Of a stretch of DNA of 64,000 nt, positions 35,867 through 45,557 are shown piece by piece. A program made the translations under genes and the position numbers. Origin of the DNA: Gammaproteobacteria bacterium (GTDB lineage Bacteria > Pseudomonadota > Gammaproteobacteria > Enterobacterales > Alteromonadaceae); assembly GCA_018222405.1 (NCBI GenBank), contig JAAFAI010000001.1, positions 310,001 to 374,000 of the forward strand. Reading direction: 5' to 3'. The stretch's first letter is position 1. The number at the start of each line of letters is the position of its first letter. A model generated the notes under the pieces. That model searched no databases. It saw only the letters and a program-made list of their open reading frames with translations, and was not told the DNA's origin.

Positions 35867-37243
35867 TTATTCAGAAATGAAAATGGTCTTTTCGTTAACA
35901 AACTCACGCATTCCGAATCCCCCGTGCTCACGGCCATAACCACTGTCCTTTACGCCACCAAAGGGCAGGTTTGGTTGGGCCAATGAATAGCCGTTGATAT
36001 TCACCATGCCAGTGTCAAACTCTTCTCGCGCCAGCCTAATTGCTTTTTCCTTGTCCGTAGTAAAGATGCCGCCGCCGAGGCCATAACGCGAGTCGTTGGC
36101 AATTTTCATAGCTTCAGCATCGTTTTCAGCTTTGATAAACGAAGCGACAGGACCAAATAATTCGTCGTCATAGGCAGGCATTCCGGGCTTAATATTCTCC
36201 AGGATAGTTACCGGATAGAACCAGCCCTTACCGTTGGGCACTTCACCACCCAGTAGTATAGAGGCACCTTTTTCCACCGATTCCATAACCTGCTTATGTA
36301 ATTCATCACGTAAATCTTCACGGGCCATTGGGCCAAGGTCGGTATCCTCGGCGCGCGGATCGCCCACTTTAAGGGCTTTAAACGCAGCTAAGAATTGTGT
36401 TTTAAACTGGTTATAAACAGACTCAGTAATAATAAAGCGTTTTGCCGCCACACAGGTCTCGCCATTATTCACTATGCGCCCCTGCACACAGGCTTTAACG
36501 GCGGTATCGACATCGGCGTCTGACAACACCACAAACGCATCGTTACTACCGAGTTCCAGAACTGTCTTTTTGGCTAAGCTGGCGGCCGTTTCTGCCACTG
36601 ACTTACCTACGCCATCACTGCCGGTAAACGTTACACCGCGTACTTTCTCGTGTTTAATCAGTGCACTGGCCGTTTTGCCATCAATAAGCAACGACTGATA
36701 GACATGCTCGGGAAAGCCTGCATCGGTGTAGAGTTTTTCAATAAGTTCAGCCATGCCAAACACATTCTTAGCGTGCTTCATAACGGTTGTGTTGCCGGCC
36801 ATAATGTTCGCCGCGCTATAACGAATCACCTGGTAGAGCGGAAAGTTCCAGGGCTGGATACCAAGGATAACGCCAAGCGGCTGATAGGTGATTATCGCCG
36901 TGCCGCCTTCGAACACACGGTTTTCGTCTTCCAATACGCTGGCGCCGTTTTCCGCGGTGTAGCGACAAATTGCAGCACACAGCTCAACTTCCTGTTTACC
37001 CTGCTCTACCACTTTACCCATTTCTTTAACCATTAAATCGATAATTGCATCAGATTGTTTTTCGATTTGTTCGGCAAGGTTATTCATCAGCTCGGCGCGT
37101 TCGGCAAAGCTGGTTTTCTTCCATGACAGAAAAGCCGTGTTGGCTGAATCAACTGCTTGATTCGCTTCTGCTTCAGACATAAGAGTATATTCTGCAACGG
37201 GTTGCTCGGTGGTAGGATTTACCGTGTTTACTGTCTCTGACAT
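35867..37243 (-). CDS. NAD(P)-dependent succinate-semialdehyde (aldehyde) dehydrogenase, Sad/YneI-like
   Basis: The 458-residue enzyme has the aldehyde-dehydrogenase signatures: PWNFPLYQVIRYSAANIMAGNTTVMKHA for cofactor binding, FTGSDGVGKSVAETAA, ELGSNDAFVVL with the general-base glutamate, and NNGETCVAAKRF with the catalytic cysteine. The length and several blocks (LGPMAREDLRDELH, FGGVKDSGYGRE) resemble E. coli Sad (YneI), which oxidises succinate semialdehyde. GGAGAC precedes the ATG. It is monocistronic with no gab genes beside it, so the precise substrate is inferred. Confidence 0.88.
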   Translation of the reverse strand: MSETVNTVNPTTEQPVAEYTLMSEAEANQAVDSANTAFLSWKKTSFAERAELMNNLAEQIEKQSDAIIDLMVKEMGKVVEQGKQEVELCAAICRYTAENGASVLEDENRVFEGGTAIITYQPLGVILGIQPWNFPLYQVIRYSAANIMAGNTTVMKHAKNVFGMAELIEKLYTDAGFPEHVYQSLLIDGKTASALIKHEKVRGVTFTGSDGVGKSVAETAASLAKKTVLELGSNDAFVVLSDADVDTAVKACVQGRIVNNGETCVAAKRFIITESVYNQFKTQFLAAFKALKVGDPRAEDTDLGPMAREDLRDELHKQVMESVEKGASILLGGEVPNGKGWFYPVTILENIKPGMPAYDDELFGPVASFIKAENDAEAMKIANDSRYGLGGGIFTTDKEKAIRLAREEFDTGMVNINGYSLAQPNLPFGGVKDSGYGREHGGFGMREFVNEKTIFISE

Positions 37244-37578
37244 TATTTGTCTCCTGATATCAACATCTTCAGAGAAGGGTGCAAGTCAGAGACCACTTTT
37301 GGATATTTTGTTTTAGTGATTTAAATCAGTGTATTACAGCGTTTTTAAAATTTCAGTGCTGCCACAGGACTATAGAGTTTTCATTACAATAGTATTTATT
37401 TCACAGTGCCACTTCTTCAAATTTAGCCTTCGCAAAAATAGCGAGAGAAGATAATATTGATTCAAGGGAACGTGCCAGGCGTTTATTGTGAAAATGCTAT
37501 CGTGATAGGTGATAAACCAGGCCTCATACGCCATAGAGGCCTTTGTTGTTGAACGGTTTGCTGGCAGATGTTTCAGAC
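37244..37578. other. 335-bp intergenic region
   Basis: No coding or RNA gene was recognised. A hairpin AGGCCTC/GAGGCCT (37519-37525 with 37536-37542) is followed on the plus strand by TTGTTGTT; it lies just beyond the end of the minus-strand transglutaminase gene, where it could mark a transcript end. Confidence 0.5.
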
Positions 37579-38385
37579 TTATTGGTTAGTATCATCATGC
37601 GGTTCGATTTCACTTACGTTAACCGTCATGACTTTGGGTTGTACGGCCGGTCCAAACTGAGTGAAAGTCGCAACATCTGAGGCGTCGTGGCCAAAGGCAA
37701 TAGCCACGCGCGCACCGTCTGATGAAGGCTGGGTAGCATCAAAGGTGTACCAGCGCCCGCCCACGTAGGCTTCAAACCAGGCGTGCATATCCATAGGGGT
37801 TAAGCCGTGCAGGTAACCCACCACCATTCTGGCCGGAATACACAGGCTGCGGCACAGCGCGATACCCAAATGCGCTAACTCTCGGCATACGCCCTCGCGG
37901 GATTGGTTCACTTCGGTAGCGGATAACTGAAAGTAGAGTGAGTCAGGGTTAAAGTGCACATTGGTTCGGATCCAGTCTTCGATAGCCGCGACTTGTTCAT
38001 AGCCAGGTACGCAATTAGCCACAATGCTGTGGGCCATTTCAACAAAGCGGTCCGATTCACAATAGCGTGAAGGCAGCAGGTAACTCAGCACTTCATTGGG
38101 GAGCGTGTCTATCTCGTTAAATCCTGCCCAGCGGTCGCCTATCAACGCTGGCGAGGTTAACACTTTCGCCGAGGTTCGCACTGAAAACGTGCCAACCGGC
38201 GCCACTAACCGCTGGCACGAATTGCCAAAACTGTCGTTGTATTCAATCACAGGGACATTAGGCGAAATAGTATAGGTTTGCTCAGCCACCCACTGATTAA
38301 AATCATTACGGGGCCGCAACATCAGTATAAACGGGGTAGGTGTTGTGATATCAAAGGTAAGATTGCATTCTGTGCTTAACCACAT
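37579..38385 (-). CDS. Transglutaminase-like cysteine protease superfamily protein
   Basis: The 268-residue protein has an N-terminal beta-rich segment typical of bacterial transglutaminase-like proteins and a core with the full catalytic triad: Cys167 in REGVCRELAHLG, His201 in DMHAWFEAY, and Asp216 in WYTFDATQ. It has no signal peptide. Family members act as proteases or amide-bond enzymes and often sit with circularly permuted ATP-grasp genes, none of which is present here. The function is unassigned. Confidence 0.85.
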   Translation of the reverse strand: MWLSTECNLTFDITTPTPFILMLRPRNDFNQWVAEQTYTISPNVPVIEYNDSFGNSCQRLVAPVGTFSVRTSAKVLTSPALIGDRWAGFNEIDTLPNEVLSYLLPSRYCESDRFVEMAHSIVANCVPGYEQVAAIEDWIRTNVHFNPDSLYFQLSATEVNQSREGVCRELAHLGIALCRSLCIPARMVVGYLHGLTPMDMHAWFEAYVGGRWYTFDATQPSSDGARVAIAFGHDASDVATFTQFGPAVQPKVMTVNVSEIEPHDDTNQ

Positions 38386-38726
38386 ACCCTGGTTATTTCC
38401 TTGTAAGTCGTGTGCAAAGCAACGATAAACTGTGCTTTAGCGTGAATGTATAAACAGAATCGGCGTTGGTAACTTGCTACTCAGCATTCGGGTAGCAGTT
38501 TGTGATTGTGATAGTAGCCGTTACTGAACTAATTTGCGTGTCTTGTAGGCTTGATGTCACCGGGCAAGAATTGGTGCAGTGTGATCAGGTTTCGCTGAAT
38601 GCACTCATTCGTTGCTGATGTTTCTTGTTGTTATGCCTAGGATGGACCGTTTTGCACTGCTTGTACAGTCTAATAGGCCTTAGCTGTCGGTTTGGTGCCT
38701 TTATTATCATTAGGTACTGACGTTAG
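38386..38726. other. 341-bp intergenic region
   Basis: Nothing coding was recognised on either strand. A small TGCTAC/GTAGCA hairpin (38475-38497) is the only structure noticed. It contains the upstream region of the transglutaminase-like gene and the downstream region of the... ligE unit's own 3' end lies at its right border. Confidence 0.4.
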
Positions 38727-39587
38727 TTAATCCGGCGGTGAATGTTTAACGGGGTTGTCTTCTTCCGGCCGGATATGCAGAAAGCTCGCGAAACGCGGGA
38801 TGCCGCGCTGGGTAAGGCCATAATATTTATAGGTTACCCAGCTTCCCACCGGTGGCGGCGACTGACGGTTGGCCAGGCTAAATCCACTGCCAATTTTAAA
38901 TTGCTGACCCTGGCGGGACTTCACCAGCAGTGAACCCATCATGCCGCTGAACTTGCCTTTGCCGGGCAGGTGGGCGAGCACTCTGGCTTCATCGTCCTGA
39001 TAGCGTTTGGCCTTTAATAAACCCGGGTTGCGCCCCTGCTGATAGTGCGCCCGGCGATGATGTAGCATGAGCCCTTCGCCACCTTGTTGAGTAATGTCAT
39101 CCAGGGCATCTTCCAGAGCAGATAGCGAATCCAGTGTAAATTGTTTAATCATCATCAGGCCTGGGTTATTGGTTTTAGCGATTAGCGTTTGTATGCGCTT
39201 AACGCGCTCCTCAAAGGGCAGGCCAGTAATTGGTAGATCAAACACCATCATTTTAATTGTCTGCCAGCGTTCATCAGGGTGATGACTCAGCACGGTGGAT
39301 GCGATCTCTTCAAAGCTGCCCCGTTTGCTCCACAGTTCGCCATCCATGGGCTCAGTCGGCCAATTGCGGATAAACCATGGGGGCGGGTAAATTGGGTTAC
39401 CATTGCGGGTTATAAGCTGCATACCCGTCCATCGCGCACGAATACCATCAAGTTTTTCACTTACCAGGTATTCACTAATGGCAATGTCACCCTTATAGGC
39501 TTCGGCCAGTTGTAGTGGTGTAGTTTGTGATATTGAGGCGGTGCAAAACAGCACGCTCATTAAAAATAGCAGTAGTCGGATAATCAT
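38727..39587 (-). CDS. Exported ATP-dependent DNA ligase (LigE type)
   Basis: The 286-residue protein has a signal peptide (IIRLLLFLMSVLFCTASISQ) followed by a minimal nucleotidyltransferase ligase: EKLDGIRA is motif I with adenylated Lys45, DGELW is motif III, VFDLP is motif IIIa, EGLMLHH is motif IV and LLKAKRY is motif V. A small OB-fold domain ends the protein. Periplasmic LigE proteins seal nicks with ATP and have been linked to DNA uptake or biofilm DNA in other Gram-negatives. No competence gene is adjacent. Main replicative ligase function is excluded by the signal peptide. Confidence 0.87.
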   Translation of the reverse strand: MIIRLLLFLMSVLFCTASISQTTPLQLAEAYKGDIAISEYLVSEKLDGIRARWTGMQLITRNGNPIYPPPWFIRNWPTEPMDGELWSKRGSFEEIASTVLSHHPDERWQTIKMMVFDLPITGLPFEERVKRIQTLIAKTNNPGLMMIKQFTLDSLSALEDALDDITQQGGEGLMLHHRRAHYQQGRNPGLLKAKRYQDDEARVLAHLPGKGKFSGMMGSLLVKSRQGQQFKIGSGFSLANRQSPPPVGSWVTYKYYGLTQRGIPRFASFLHIRPEEDNPVKHSPPD

Positions 39588-39656
39588 TTGTCTGTCCGGA
39601 ATAAAACTACCAGTGTAGAGGGTTTAGCTTTCCGGAAAACTGGGCCTTGGAATGGT

Positions 39657-40556
39657 TTAGCGCGGTTGGCCGTTAAGATACCGCTTTAGGCTTTTAGGCG
39701 TCACACCGGTTTGCCGTTTTACCACACGGGATAAGTGGCTTTGATCGCTGAAACCGGCGGCATCAGCAATATCAATGAGCTTTTGCCCCTTGGTAAGCAG
39801 ATCACGAACCCGCTGCACTCGTCGTGATTCAATATAGCGATGCACTGAGGTATAAAATGACTGGCGAAATGCCCGGGCAAAGTGATACTCGCTGAGCCCC
39901 ACCGTGCTGGCAATGTCTGCAATGGTGATGGAGTGTTGCAGGTTGTCTTCAATATATTGCTGCACGGTTTTTTTGCTGCGTAAACTCAAACCACCATAAA
40001 TGCGCACCTTTTGTGCTGCCCGGTACGACTGCATCTTACATAATTCTGCAAACACGTTTTGGACTACCGATTGAATGTGAAGCTGGTGGATGTCGTCATG
40101 CCAGTCCTGAGGCTGCCCCAGTTGCTGCAGGGCAGCTGCCAGTGGAATATGTTGCAGAAAAGAGTGGTCCGGCAGGGCAAACAAACGGGGCTCAAGATCC
40201 AGCTCCCGGGCAATAAACTCCCGCAGGTGACTGTCGGTAAAATACAGGTGGGTAAACTCAAAACGCCCCTGGATCTCCCACACCGATTCCTGCTGCTGCG
40301 GGATGATACAAATCGCGTCCTTAAAGCCATTACGCTGCGAGCGGCGCCCATCAAGGCGGTAAGTTTGCTCACCGCCTGCGGTGTACAGCGAGAGTGTGTG
40401 CACTTCATCGGTATGATAACTCACCCTGTCCAGCTCATTTTGCCAGGCGGCCAGACGGATCTCACCGGGCAGGCGCAATTCCCCTCTGAGTGTGGCGTTA
40501 GAATGGGATAAGGTGTCGAAGATAGCCTGTTTCGTCATTGTTCTATTATTCATCAA
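39657..40556 (-). CDS. AraC family transcriptional regulator
   Basis: The 299-residue protein has an N-terminal ligand domain (VHTLSLYTAGGEQTYRLDG, QGRFEFTHLYF) and a C-terminal AraC pair of helix-turn-helices (TIADIASTVGLSEYHFARAFRQSF and LIDIADAAGFSDQSHLSRVVKRQTGVTPKSLKRY). It is divergent from the EamA transporter gene with 148 bp between them, so it likely controls that transporter, itself, or both. The effector is unknown. An alternative second ATG two codons in is possible. Confidence 0.9.
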   Translation of the reverse strand: MMNNRTMTKQAIFDTLSHSNATLRGELRLPGEIRLAAWQNELDRVSYHTDEVHTLSLYTAGGEQTYRLDGRRSQRNGFKDAICIIPQQQESVWEIQGRFEFTHLYFTDSHLREFIARELDLEPRLFALPDHSFLQHIPLAAALQQLGQPQDWHDDIHQLHIQSVVQNVFAELCKMQSYRAAQKVRIYGGLSLRSKKTVQQYIEDNLQHSITIADIASTVGLSEYHFARAFRQSFYTSVHRYIESRRVQRVRDLLTKGQKLIDIADAAGFSDQSHLSRVVKRQTGVTPKSLKRYLNGQPR

Positions 40557-40704
40557 CGCCGGGAGCGGGCAAAGGATAATTTAACGGCAGGTATGGGGAA
40601 GGCATAAAATAACCGCAGGATCGTCCCAAAATGTCAGGAATGTCCCAGTTTTTCAGTGCCGCCGAGGCTATTCTCCTGGCTTTCCTTCTCTGTGAGTAAA
40701 GCTT

Positions 40705-41604
40705 ATGACGCTGTTTTTATATGTAACAACCGTCGCCATCTGGGGAACGACCTGGCTGGCTATTTATTACCAGTTAGGCAATGTGGATGTTGTGGTGTCA
40801 GTGTTTTATCGGTTCGGGCTGGCCACTGCCATAATCATCCCACTGGTGATGCTGCTGAAAAAGGGGCGGATTGGCAGTCGGCATGATCAATTGTTTTTTG
40901 TTGCTCAGGGAGCCTGCCTGTTTTCGCTGAATTTCATCTGTTTTTATTACGCTACCCGCTATATTCCCTCTGGCTTGGTATCTGTCATCTTTTGTCTTGC
41001 TACGCTTTACAATGCCATTAACGGGCGGTTATTTTTTAATACCAGAGTAGAAAGCTATGTTTGGCTGGCCTCACTGTTTGGCGTCGTTGGCCTGGCATTG
41101 TTAATGGCGCCGGAAATTCGCCTCGACGACAGTTGGCTTACTACTCTCAAAGGGTGTGGTCTGGCAGCACTGGGTACCTTATTCTTCTCGTTCGGAAATA
41201 TGATTTCAGTTCGCCATGGCAAAGCAGGTATCACACCGCTGCAAAGTAATATGTGGGCCATGATGTACGGCACTGTGTTGTTGCTGGCTATCTGTTTGGT
41301 TCGTGGTGTGCATTTTGCCTGGGGCACAGGCGCTGAATACACTTTTAGCCTGCTTTATTTAGCGTTGTTTGGTTCTGTGATTGGCTTTACCGCTTATCTT
41401 TCTCTGGTCAGTCGCGTTGGTCCGGGTACCGCTGCATACACCACAGTACTTTTCCCGGTAGTCGCGCTGAGTTTGTCTGCTCTGTACGAGGGCTATCATT
41501 GGACTCATAGCAGCTCAGCGGGTCTGCTGCTTATTCTGATGGGTAACTATTTAATGATTAATAAAGGTCGGTGGGCTGTGCGTGCCGCAGTTGTTCGCAC
41601 TTAA
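40705..41604 (+). CDS. EamA (DMT superfamily) transporter
   Basis: The 299-residue protein has ten hydrophobic helices with the EamA start TTVAIWGTTWLAIYYQLGNVDVVVSVFYRF, in which the W and conserved arginine are typical. The second half starts at GLAALGTLFFSFGNMISVRHG. Family members export amino acids or other small metabolites. The only local link is the divergent AraC regulator. The ribosome site is weak. It is not closely similar to the EamA protein at 25151. Confidence 0.88.
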   Translation: MTLFLYVTTVAIWGTTWLAIYYQLGNVDVVVSVFYRFGLATAIIIPLVMLLKKGRIGSRHDQLFFVAQGACLFSLNFICFYYATRYIPSGLVSVIFCLATLYNAINGRLFFNTRVESYVWLASLFGVVGLALLMAPEIRLDDSWLTTLKGCGLAALGTLFFSFGNMISVRHGKAGITPLQSNMWAMMYGTVLLLAICLVRGVHFAWGTGAEYTFSLLYLALFGSVIGFTAYLSLVSRVGPGTAAYTTVLFPVVALSLSALYEGYHWTHSSSAGLLLILMGNYLMINKGRWAVRAAVVRT

Positions 41605-41680
41605 TTTTCGTCGCGGACCGGAAGCTAATTGGGAATTCCTGATCACGACGAAGCTTAGTTCTTATTACGTTTTATTATGT

Positions 41681-41688
41681 TGTTAACA
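41681..41688. promoter_or_regulatory. TGTTAACA palindrome upstream of the GH67 gene
   Basis: A perfect 8-bp palindrome lies about 78 bp ahead of the alpha-glucuronidase start. Short TGTTAACA-like cores occur in operators of LacI/GntR-type sugar regulators, but one short site is weak evidence. Confidence 0.25.
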
Positions 41689-41765
41689 CTAAATTTACTT
41701 ATTCGCTGACGCTTAAAATTGGCAGTGATAGCCTCTGTATGATGTGTTAGTCATTGGAGTATTGC

Positions 41766-43871
41766 GTGCGAATTGTTGTCTGTTTATTGTTACTGATCAG
41801 CGCCCGGGTAATGGCGGTGCCGGATTTTAGCGGCGAAGACGGTTACCATCTTTGGCAGCGCTACAATGTCATCGATGCGGCCTTGCCGGCGGCTACACTA
41901 AAGGTGGTTGGTCGCACCGAGACCCACAATGTTATTCGCGATGAATTTCGCCGGGCGTTTGCCAACCGGGTAAATGAGTCGAGTGGCACCTTATTGGTAC
42001 AAAAGATTACTCCCGAACTTCAGGCACGCTTTAATCTGCAGGCTGATGTTACCGCGCAACTCGGTGATGAAGGCTTTATTCTTAAGCGCCACGGCAACGA
42101 TATCCTGATCACCGCAAAAACGGATATTGGGTTATTGTATGGCAGTTATCACCTGTTACGACTGGTGTTTATTCAACAGCCACTGGATTCGTTGTCGGTA
42201 CTGCAAAACCCGAAAATTCAACGCCGCTTACTGAATCACTGGGACGATCTCGACCGTCATACAGAGCGTGGTTATGCCGGTGAGTCGATTTTTGACTGGC
42301 ATCGCCTTCCCCTGGATAAAGACCAGCGTTATTACGACTATGCCAGAGCGAATGCGAGCATTGGTATCAATGGTATGGTGCCAATCAATGTTAACGCTAA
42401 TGCCCTGATGCTCACCTCCATGTATTTGCAGAAGGTTAAAGCACTGGCCGACATTGTGCGTCCTTATGGAATAAAAATGTACCTGTCGATCAAGTTTAGT
42501 TCACCTCAACAGCTGGACGGGCTGGACACCTCTGATCCCCTCGACCCGCAGGTACAGCAGTGGTGGAAAAAAAAGGCGGCTGAAATTTATCGTCTAATCC
42601 CTGACTTTGGCGGCTTTCTGGTGAAAGCCAACTCCGAAGGGCAGCCAGGCCCTGGCGATTACGGTCGCTCTCATGCCCAAGGCGCTAACATGCTTGCAAC
42701 CGCATTAAAGCCCTATGGCGGCGTAGTGTTCTGGCGGGCTTTTGTGTATGCCAATGACCCGGCCAAGGAGCGCAGCCTGCAGGCTTATGATGAGTTTGTG
42801 CCGCTTGACGGTAAGTTTATGGACAACGTGGTTGTGCAGGTGAAAAACGGCCCTATCGATTTTCAGCCGCGAGAGCCGTTCAGTCCGATGTTTGGCGCTA
42901 CGCCAGAAACGCCGCTGGCCATGGAGCTGCAAATTACCCAGGAATACCTCGGTTTTTCTACTCACTTAGCTTATTTGGGCACCTTGTTTGAAGAAGCATT
43001 GGATGCCGATACTCATGTAAAAGGCCCTGGTTCAACCGTGGCTAAAGTGGTGGATGGTTCGTTGTACAACCATCAGCTTACCGGTATCGCCGGGGTAGCG
43101 AATACCGGCATGCAGCGCAACTGGACCGGTCATATCTTTGCTCAGGCTAACTGGTATGCCTATGGCCGTTTAGCCTGGGATCATACGTTAAGCGCAAAGC
43201 AAATCGCCAATGAATGGATCAAGCAAACGCTCACCGTGCAACAGGAAGCCGTGCGGCAGGTAGAGGCCATAATGATGCCGTCGCGGGAGTATGTGGTGGA
43301 ATATATGACACCGCTTGGTCTGCATCACCTGATGGACTCGGGTCATCACTACGGGCCGGGTCCATGGGTGGATAACCTGGGCAGGGCAGACTGGAACCCG
43401 GTGTACTACCATCGCGCTGATAAACAGGGAATTGGTCTTGATCGCACCGCGTCGGGCACTAATGCTATCAGCCAGTATGCACCCTACTGGCAACAGAAGT
43501 TTGCCAATCCTGAAGCCACACCGAAGGAATTGTTGCTATGGTTCCATCATTTGCCGTGGGATTATCGATTGGCGAATGGCGAGACCCTATGGAACGAACT
43601 GGTCAGGTACTATTACCGGGGTGTTGATGGCGTCAGTGATATGCAAGAGCGCTGGCAGCAGGTAAAACCCTACATCGATGCCAACCAGTTTCGTCAGGTA
43701 GAAATGGCCCTGAACATTCAACAACAGGAAGCCCAATGGTGGCGGGATGCCAGTGTGCTGTATTTCCAGACGTTTTCTGAACGTCCCATCCCGGCCGGTC
43801 TACAAAAACCGGCGGGGAGTCTGAAAGAATTTCAGTCGCGCACATTTCCTTATGCGCCGGGGCAAGGATAA
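41766..43871 (+). CDS. Alpha-glucuronidase, glycoside hydrolase family 67
   Basis: The enzyme releases 4-O-methyl-glucuronic acid from xylan oligosaccharides. The protein carries GH67 blocks: HWDDLDRHTERGYAGESIF, INGMVPINVNA, GGFLVKANSEGQPGPGDYGR with the acid glutamate, VFWRAFVY, VVQVKNGPIDFQPREP with the base aspartate, and LGLHHLMDSGHHYGPGPW. The GTG at 41766 has TTGGAG 6 nt upstream and gives a signal peptide (RIVVCLLLLISARVMA); the TTG at 41754 is part of that ribosome site. The 701 residues are full length. No xylanase gene is adjacent. A strong terminator follows. Confidence 0.95.
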   Translation: MRIVVCLLLLISARVMAVPDFSGEDGYHLWQRYNVIDAALPAATLKVVGRTETHNVIRDEFRRAFANRVNESSGTLLVQKITPELQARFNLQADVTAQLGDEGFILKRHGNDILITAKTDIGLLYGSYHLLRLVFIQQPLDSLSVLQNPKIQRRLLNHWDDLDRHTERGYAGESIFDWHRLPLDKDQRYYDYARANASIGINGMVPINVNANALMLTSMYLQKVKALADIVRPYGIKMYLSIKFSSPQQLDGLDTSDPLDPQVQQWWKKKAAEIYRLIPDFGGFLVKANSEGQPGPGDYGRSHAQGANMLATALKPYGGVVFWRAFVYANDPAKERSLQAYDEFVPLDGKFMDNVVVQVKNGPIDFQPREPFSPMFGATPETPLAMELQITQEYLGFSTHLAYLGTLFEEALDADTHVKGPGSTVAKVVDGSLYNHQLTGIAGVANTGMQRNWTGHIFAQANWYAYGRLAWDHTLSAKQIANEWIKQTLTVQQEAVRQVEAIMMPSREYVVEYMTPLGLHHLMDSGHHYGPGPWVDNLGRADWNPVYYHRADKQGIGLDRTASGTNAISQYAPYWQQKFANPEATPKELLLWFHHLPWDYRLANGETLWNELVRYYYRGVDGVSDMQERWQQVKPYIDANQFRQVEMALNIQQQEAQWWRDASVLYFQTFSERPIPAGLQKPAGSLKEFQSRTFPYAPGQG

Positions 43872-43895
43872 GTTCTCTCTTCAGTATTGACTTTG

Positions 43896-43932
43896 AAAGC
43901 GGTGATAGGAGCAACCTTATCACCGCTTTTTT
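43896..43932 (+). terminator. Intrinsic terminator of the GH67 gene
   Basis: A 12-bp stem AAAGCGGTGATA/TATCACCGCTTT with a 10-nt loop is followed by T residues, 24 bp after the stop. Confidence 0.92.
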
Positions 43933-43936
43933 GTGT

Positions 43937-43977
43937 TTGACATGTGAAATTCCATATATATGATATTTTACATATGT
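43937..43977 (+). promoter_or_regulatory. Promoter and probable ArsR operator of the ars operon
   Basis: TTGACA (43937-43942) and TATGAT (43959-43964) are 16 bp apart, a good sigma-70 promoter. The palindrome CATATATATG (43953-43962) overlaps the -10, and ACATATGT (43970-43977) follows it. ArsR-family repressors bind AT-rich dyads overlapping the promoter, so these are likely operator halves. The arsR start is 20 bp downstream. Confidence 0.7.
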
Positions 43978-43996
43978 GATTTAAGGTATGTGTTAA

Positions 43997-44329
43997 ATGA
44001 TGCCATTACAACTTTTCAAATGCCTGTCGGATAACACCCGGCTGCAGTCGGTATTGCTGATAAGTCATTTTGAGGAAGCCTGCGTGTGCGATCTCATTGC
44101 CGCGCTTGAGCTCGATCAGCCCAAGGTATCCCGTCATTTGGCTGAGTTGCGACGCTGCGGTATTTTGCAGGATGAACGGCGCGGTAAGTGGGTGTACTAC
44201 CAACTGCACCAGGATTTGCCTGGCTGGGCGCTGGATATTATCCGCCTGACCGCTGAGAACAACCAGTCTTACTTTAGTTCCGCCATCGATAAACTTCATC
44301 AGTACCGGCAGCAGGGGCCGGGTTGTTAG
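43997..44329 (+). CDS. arsR: ArsR/SmtB family arsenic-responsive repressor
   Basis: The 110-residue winged-helix protein has SDNTRLQSVLLISHFEEACVCDLIAALELDQPKVSRHLAELRRCGILQDERRGKWVYYQL spanning the domain in the usual order. EEACVCDLI holds the ELCVCDL-type cysteine pair that binds As(III). It leads arsR-arsC-arsH-acr3 and should repress the operon until arsenite binds. AAGG precedes the ATG. Confidence 0.93.
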   Translation: MMPLQLFKCLSDNTRLQSVLLISHFEEACVCDLIAALELDQPKVSRHLAELRRCGILQDERRGKWVYYQLHQDLPGWALDIIRLTAENNQSYFSSAIDKLHQYRQQGPGC

Positions 44330-44356
44330 TTACGAAAAATCAAACAAAGGTCTGTT

Positions 44357-44827
44357 ATGAAAATTCTGTATATTTGCACTCACAATCGTTGCCGTAGCAT
44401 CTTGTCTGAAGCCATCACTAACCATGTGGCAGGTGAAAAAATCATTGCCCGAAGTGCCGGAAGTCAGCCATCCGGTGTGGTGCATCCGCTTTCTTTACAG
44501 TATCTCACTGAAGCGGGCGTGCCCACCGAAGGGTTAACCAGCCAGTCCTGGGATGAGTTTGAGGCGTTCGCGCCGGATGTGGTGGTAACCGTGTGTGACT
44601 CGGCCGCCGGCGAAACCTGCCCGGTGTGGTTCGGAAAGTCTGTCAAAGTGCACTGGGGGCTAAGCGATCCGTCCAAAGTAGAAGGTAGCGACGAGCAAAA
44701 AGCAGCCGCCTTCCGTGCCTGCATCAGCGAAATCACCGAACGGGTGAGCAAGCTGTTGCCGGTGGCAGAGCAAAGTGCATCGCCTACCGAACTCAAAGCT
44801 GCACTGGCTGCACTGGGAGCGCAATAA
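44357..44827 (+). CDS. arsC: Arsenate reductase, low-molecular-weight phosphatase type
   Basis: The 156-residue enzyme reduces arsenate to arsenite. CTHNRCRS (residues 7-14) is the P-loop with the nucleophilic cysteine, and [10 protein letters not shown] near 80-90 carries the cysteine pair that passes the disulfide, the thioredoxin-linked class. [11 protein letters not shown] near 96 is the general-acid aspartate block. It lies 27 bp after arsR and its stop overlaps the arsH start (TAATG). Confidence 0.93.
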   Translation: MKILYICTHNRCRSILSEAITNHVAGEKIIARSAGSQPSGVVHPLSLQYLTEAGVPTEGLTSQSWDEFEAFAPDVVVTVCDSAAGETCPVWFGKSVKVHWGLSDPSKVEGSDEQKAAAFRACISEITERVSKLLPVAEQSASPTELKAALAALGAQ

Positions 44828-45546
44828 TGACTATTAGCGATACTTCACTGCCCAATATTGACGAGTCGCAACTGGATATCCCCAGTTTTGAAAAATGCCA
44901 GCGCGAGGCTGCCACTCATGCACCGCGTATATTGTTACTTTACGGTTCGCTACGTAAACGCTCCTTCAGCCGGTTGGTGGTGGAGGAGTGTGCCCGGCTG
45001 CTGAGCCGTATGGGCGTAGAGGTGAAAATCTTTAATCCTGAGGGATTGCCGCAAACCGATACAGAGGACGAAAACCACCCCAAAGTTCAGGAGTTACGCT
45101 CGCTGATGATGTGGTCTGAAGGACAGGTGTGGTGTTCACCGGAGCGGCATGGCTCCATGACCAGTATTTTCAAGAGTCAGATAGACTGGGTGCCATTAAG
45201 TGTGGGCAGCGTGCGCCCTACGCAGGGCAAAACGCTGGCGGTAATGCAGGTATGTGGTGGCTCGCAGTCGTTTAACGTGGTGAACCAGCTCCGAGTGCTC
45301 GGTCGATGGATGCGGATGGTGACCATCCCTAATCAGTCCAGTGTGGCCAAAGCCTTTATGGAGTTTGACGAGAACGACAGAATGAAGCCCTCGCCCTACT
45401 ACAATCGCATTGTCGATGTGATGGAAGAACTCATGAAATTTACCCTGCTGCTACGCACCAATAAGGAGTATTTTGTTGACCGTTATTCAGAGCGCGTGGA
45501 GTCAGCAGAAAAACTCAGTGAGCGGGTTAACCAGCGGTCTATTTAA
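44827..45546 (+). CDS. arsH: ArsH-type NADPH-dependent flavin oxidoreductase
   Basis: The 239-residue flavodoxin-fold protein has [24 protein letters not shown] as FMN phosphate loop, and [26 protein letters not shown] and [23 protein letters not shown], which are diagnostic of ArsH. In other bacteria ArsH oxidises trivalent organoarsenicals with NADPH, giving resistance to methylated arsenic. It is translationally coupled to arsC and lies 11 bp ahead of acr3. Confidence 0.94.
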   Translation: MTISDTSLPNIDESQLDIPSFEKCQREAATHAPRILLLYGSLRKRSFSRLVVEECARLLSRMGVEVKIFNPEGLPQTDTEDENHPKVQELRSLMMWSEGQVWCSPERHGSMTSIFKSQIDWVPLSVGSVRPTQGKTLAVMQVCGGSQSFNVVNQLRVLGRWMRMVTIPNQSSVAKAFMEFDENDRMKPSPYYNRIVDVMEELMKFTLLLRTNKEYFVDRYSERVESAEKLSERVNQRSI

Positions 45547-45557
45547 GGAATCAGGCA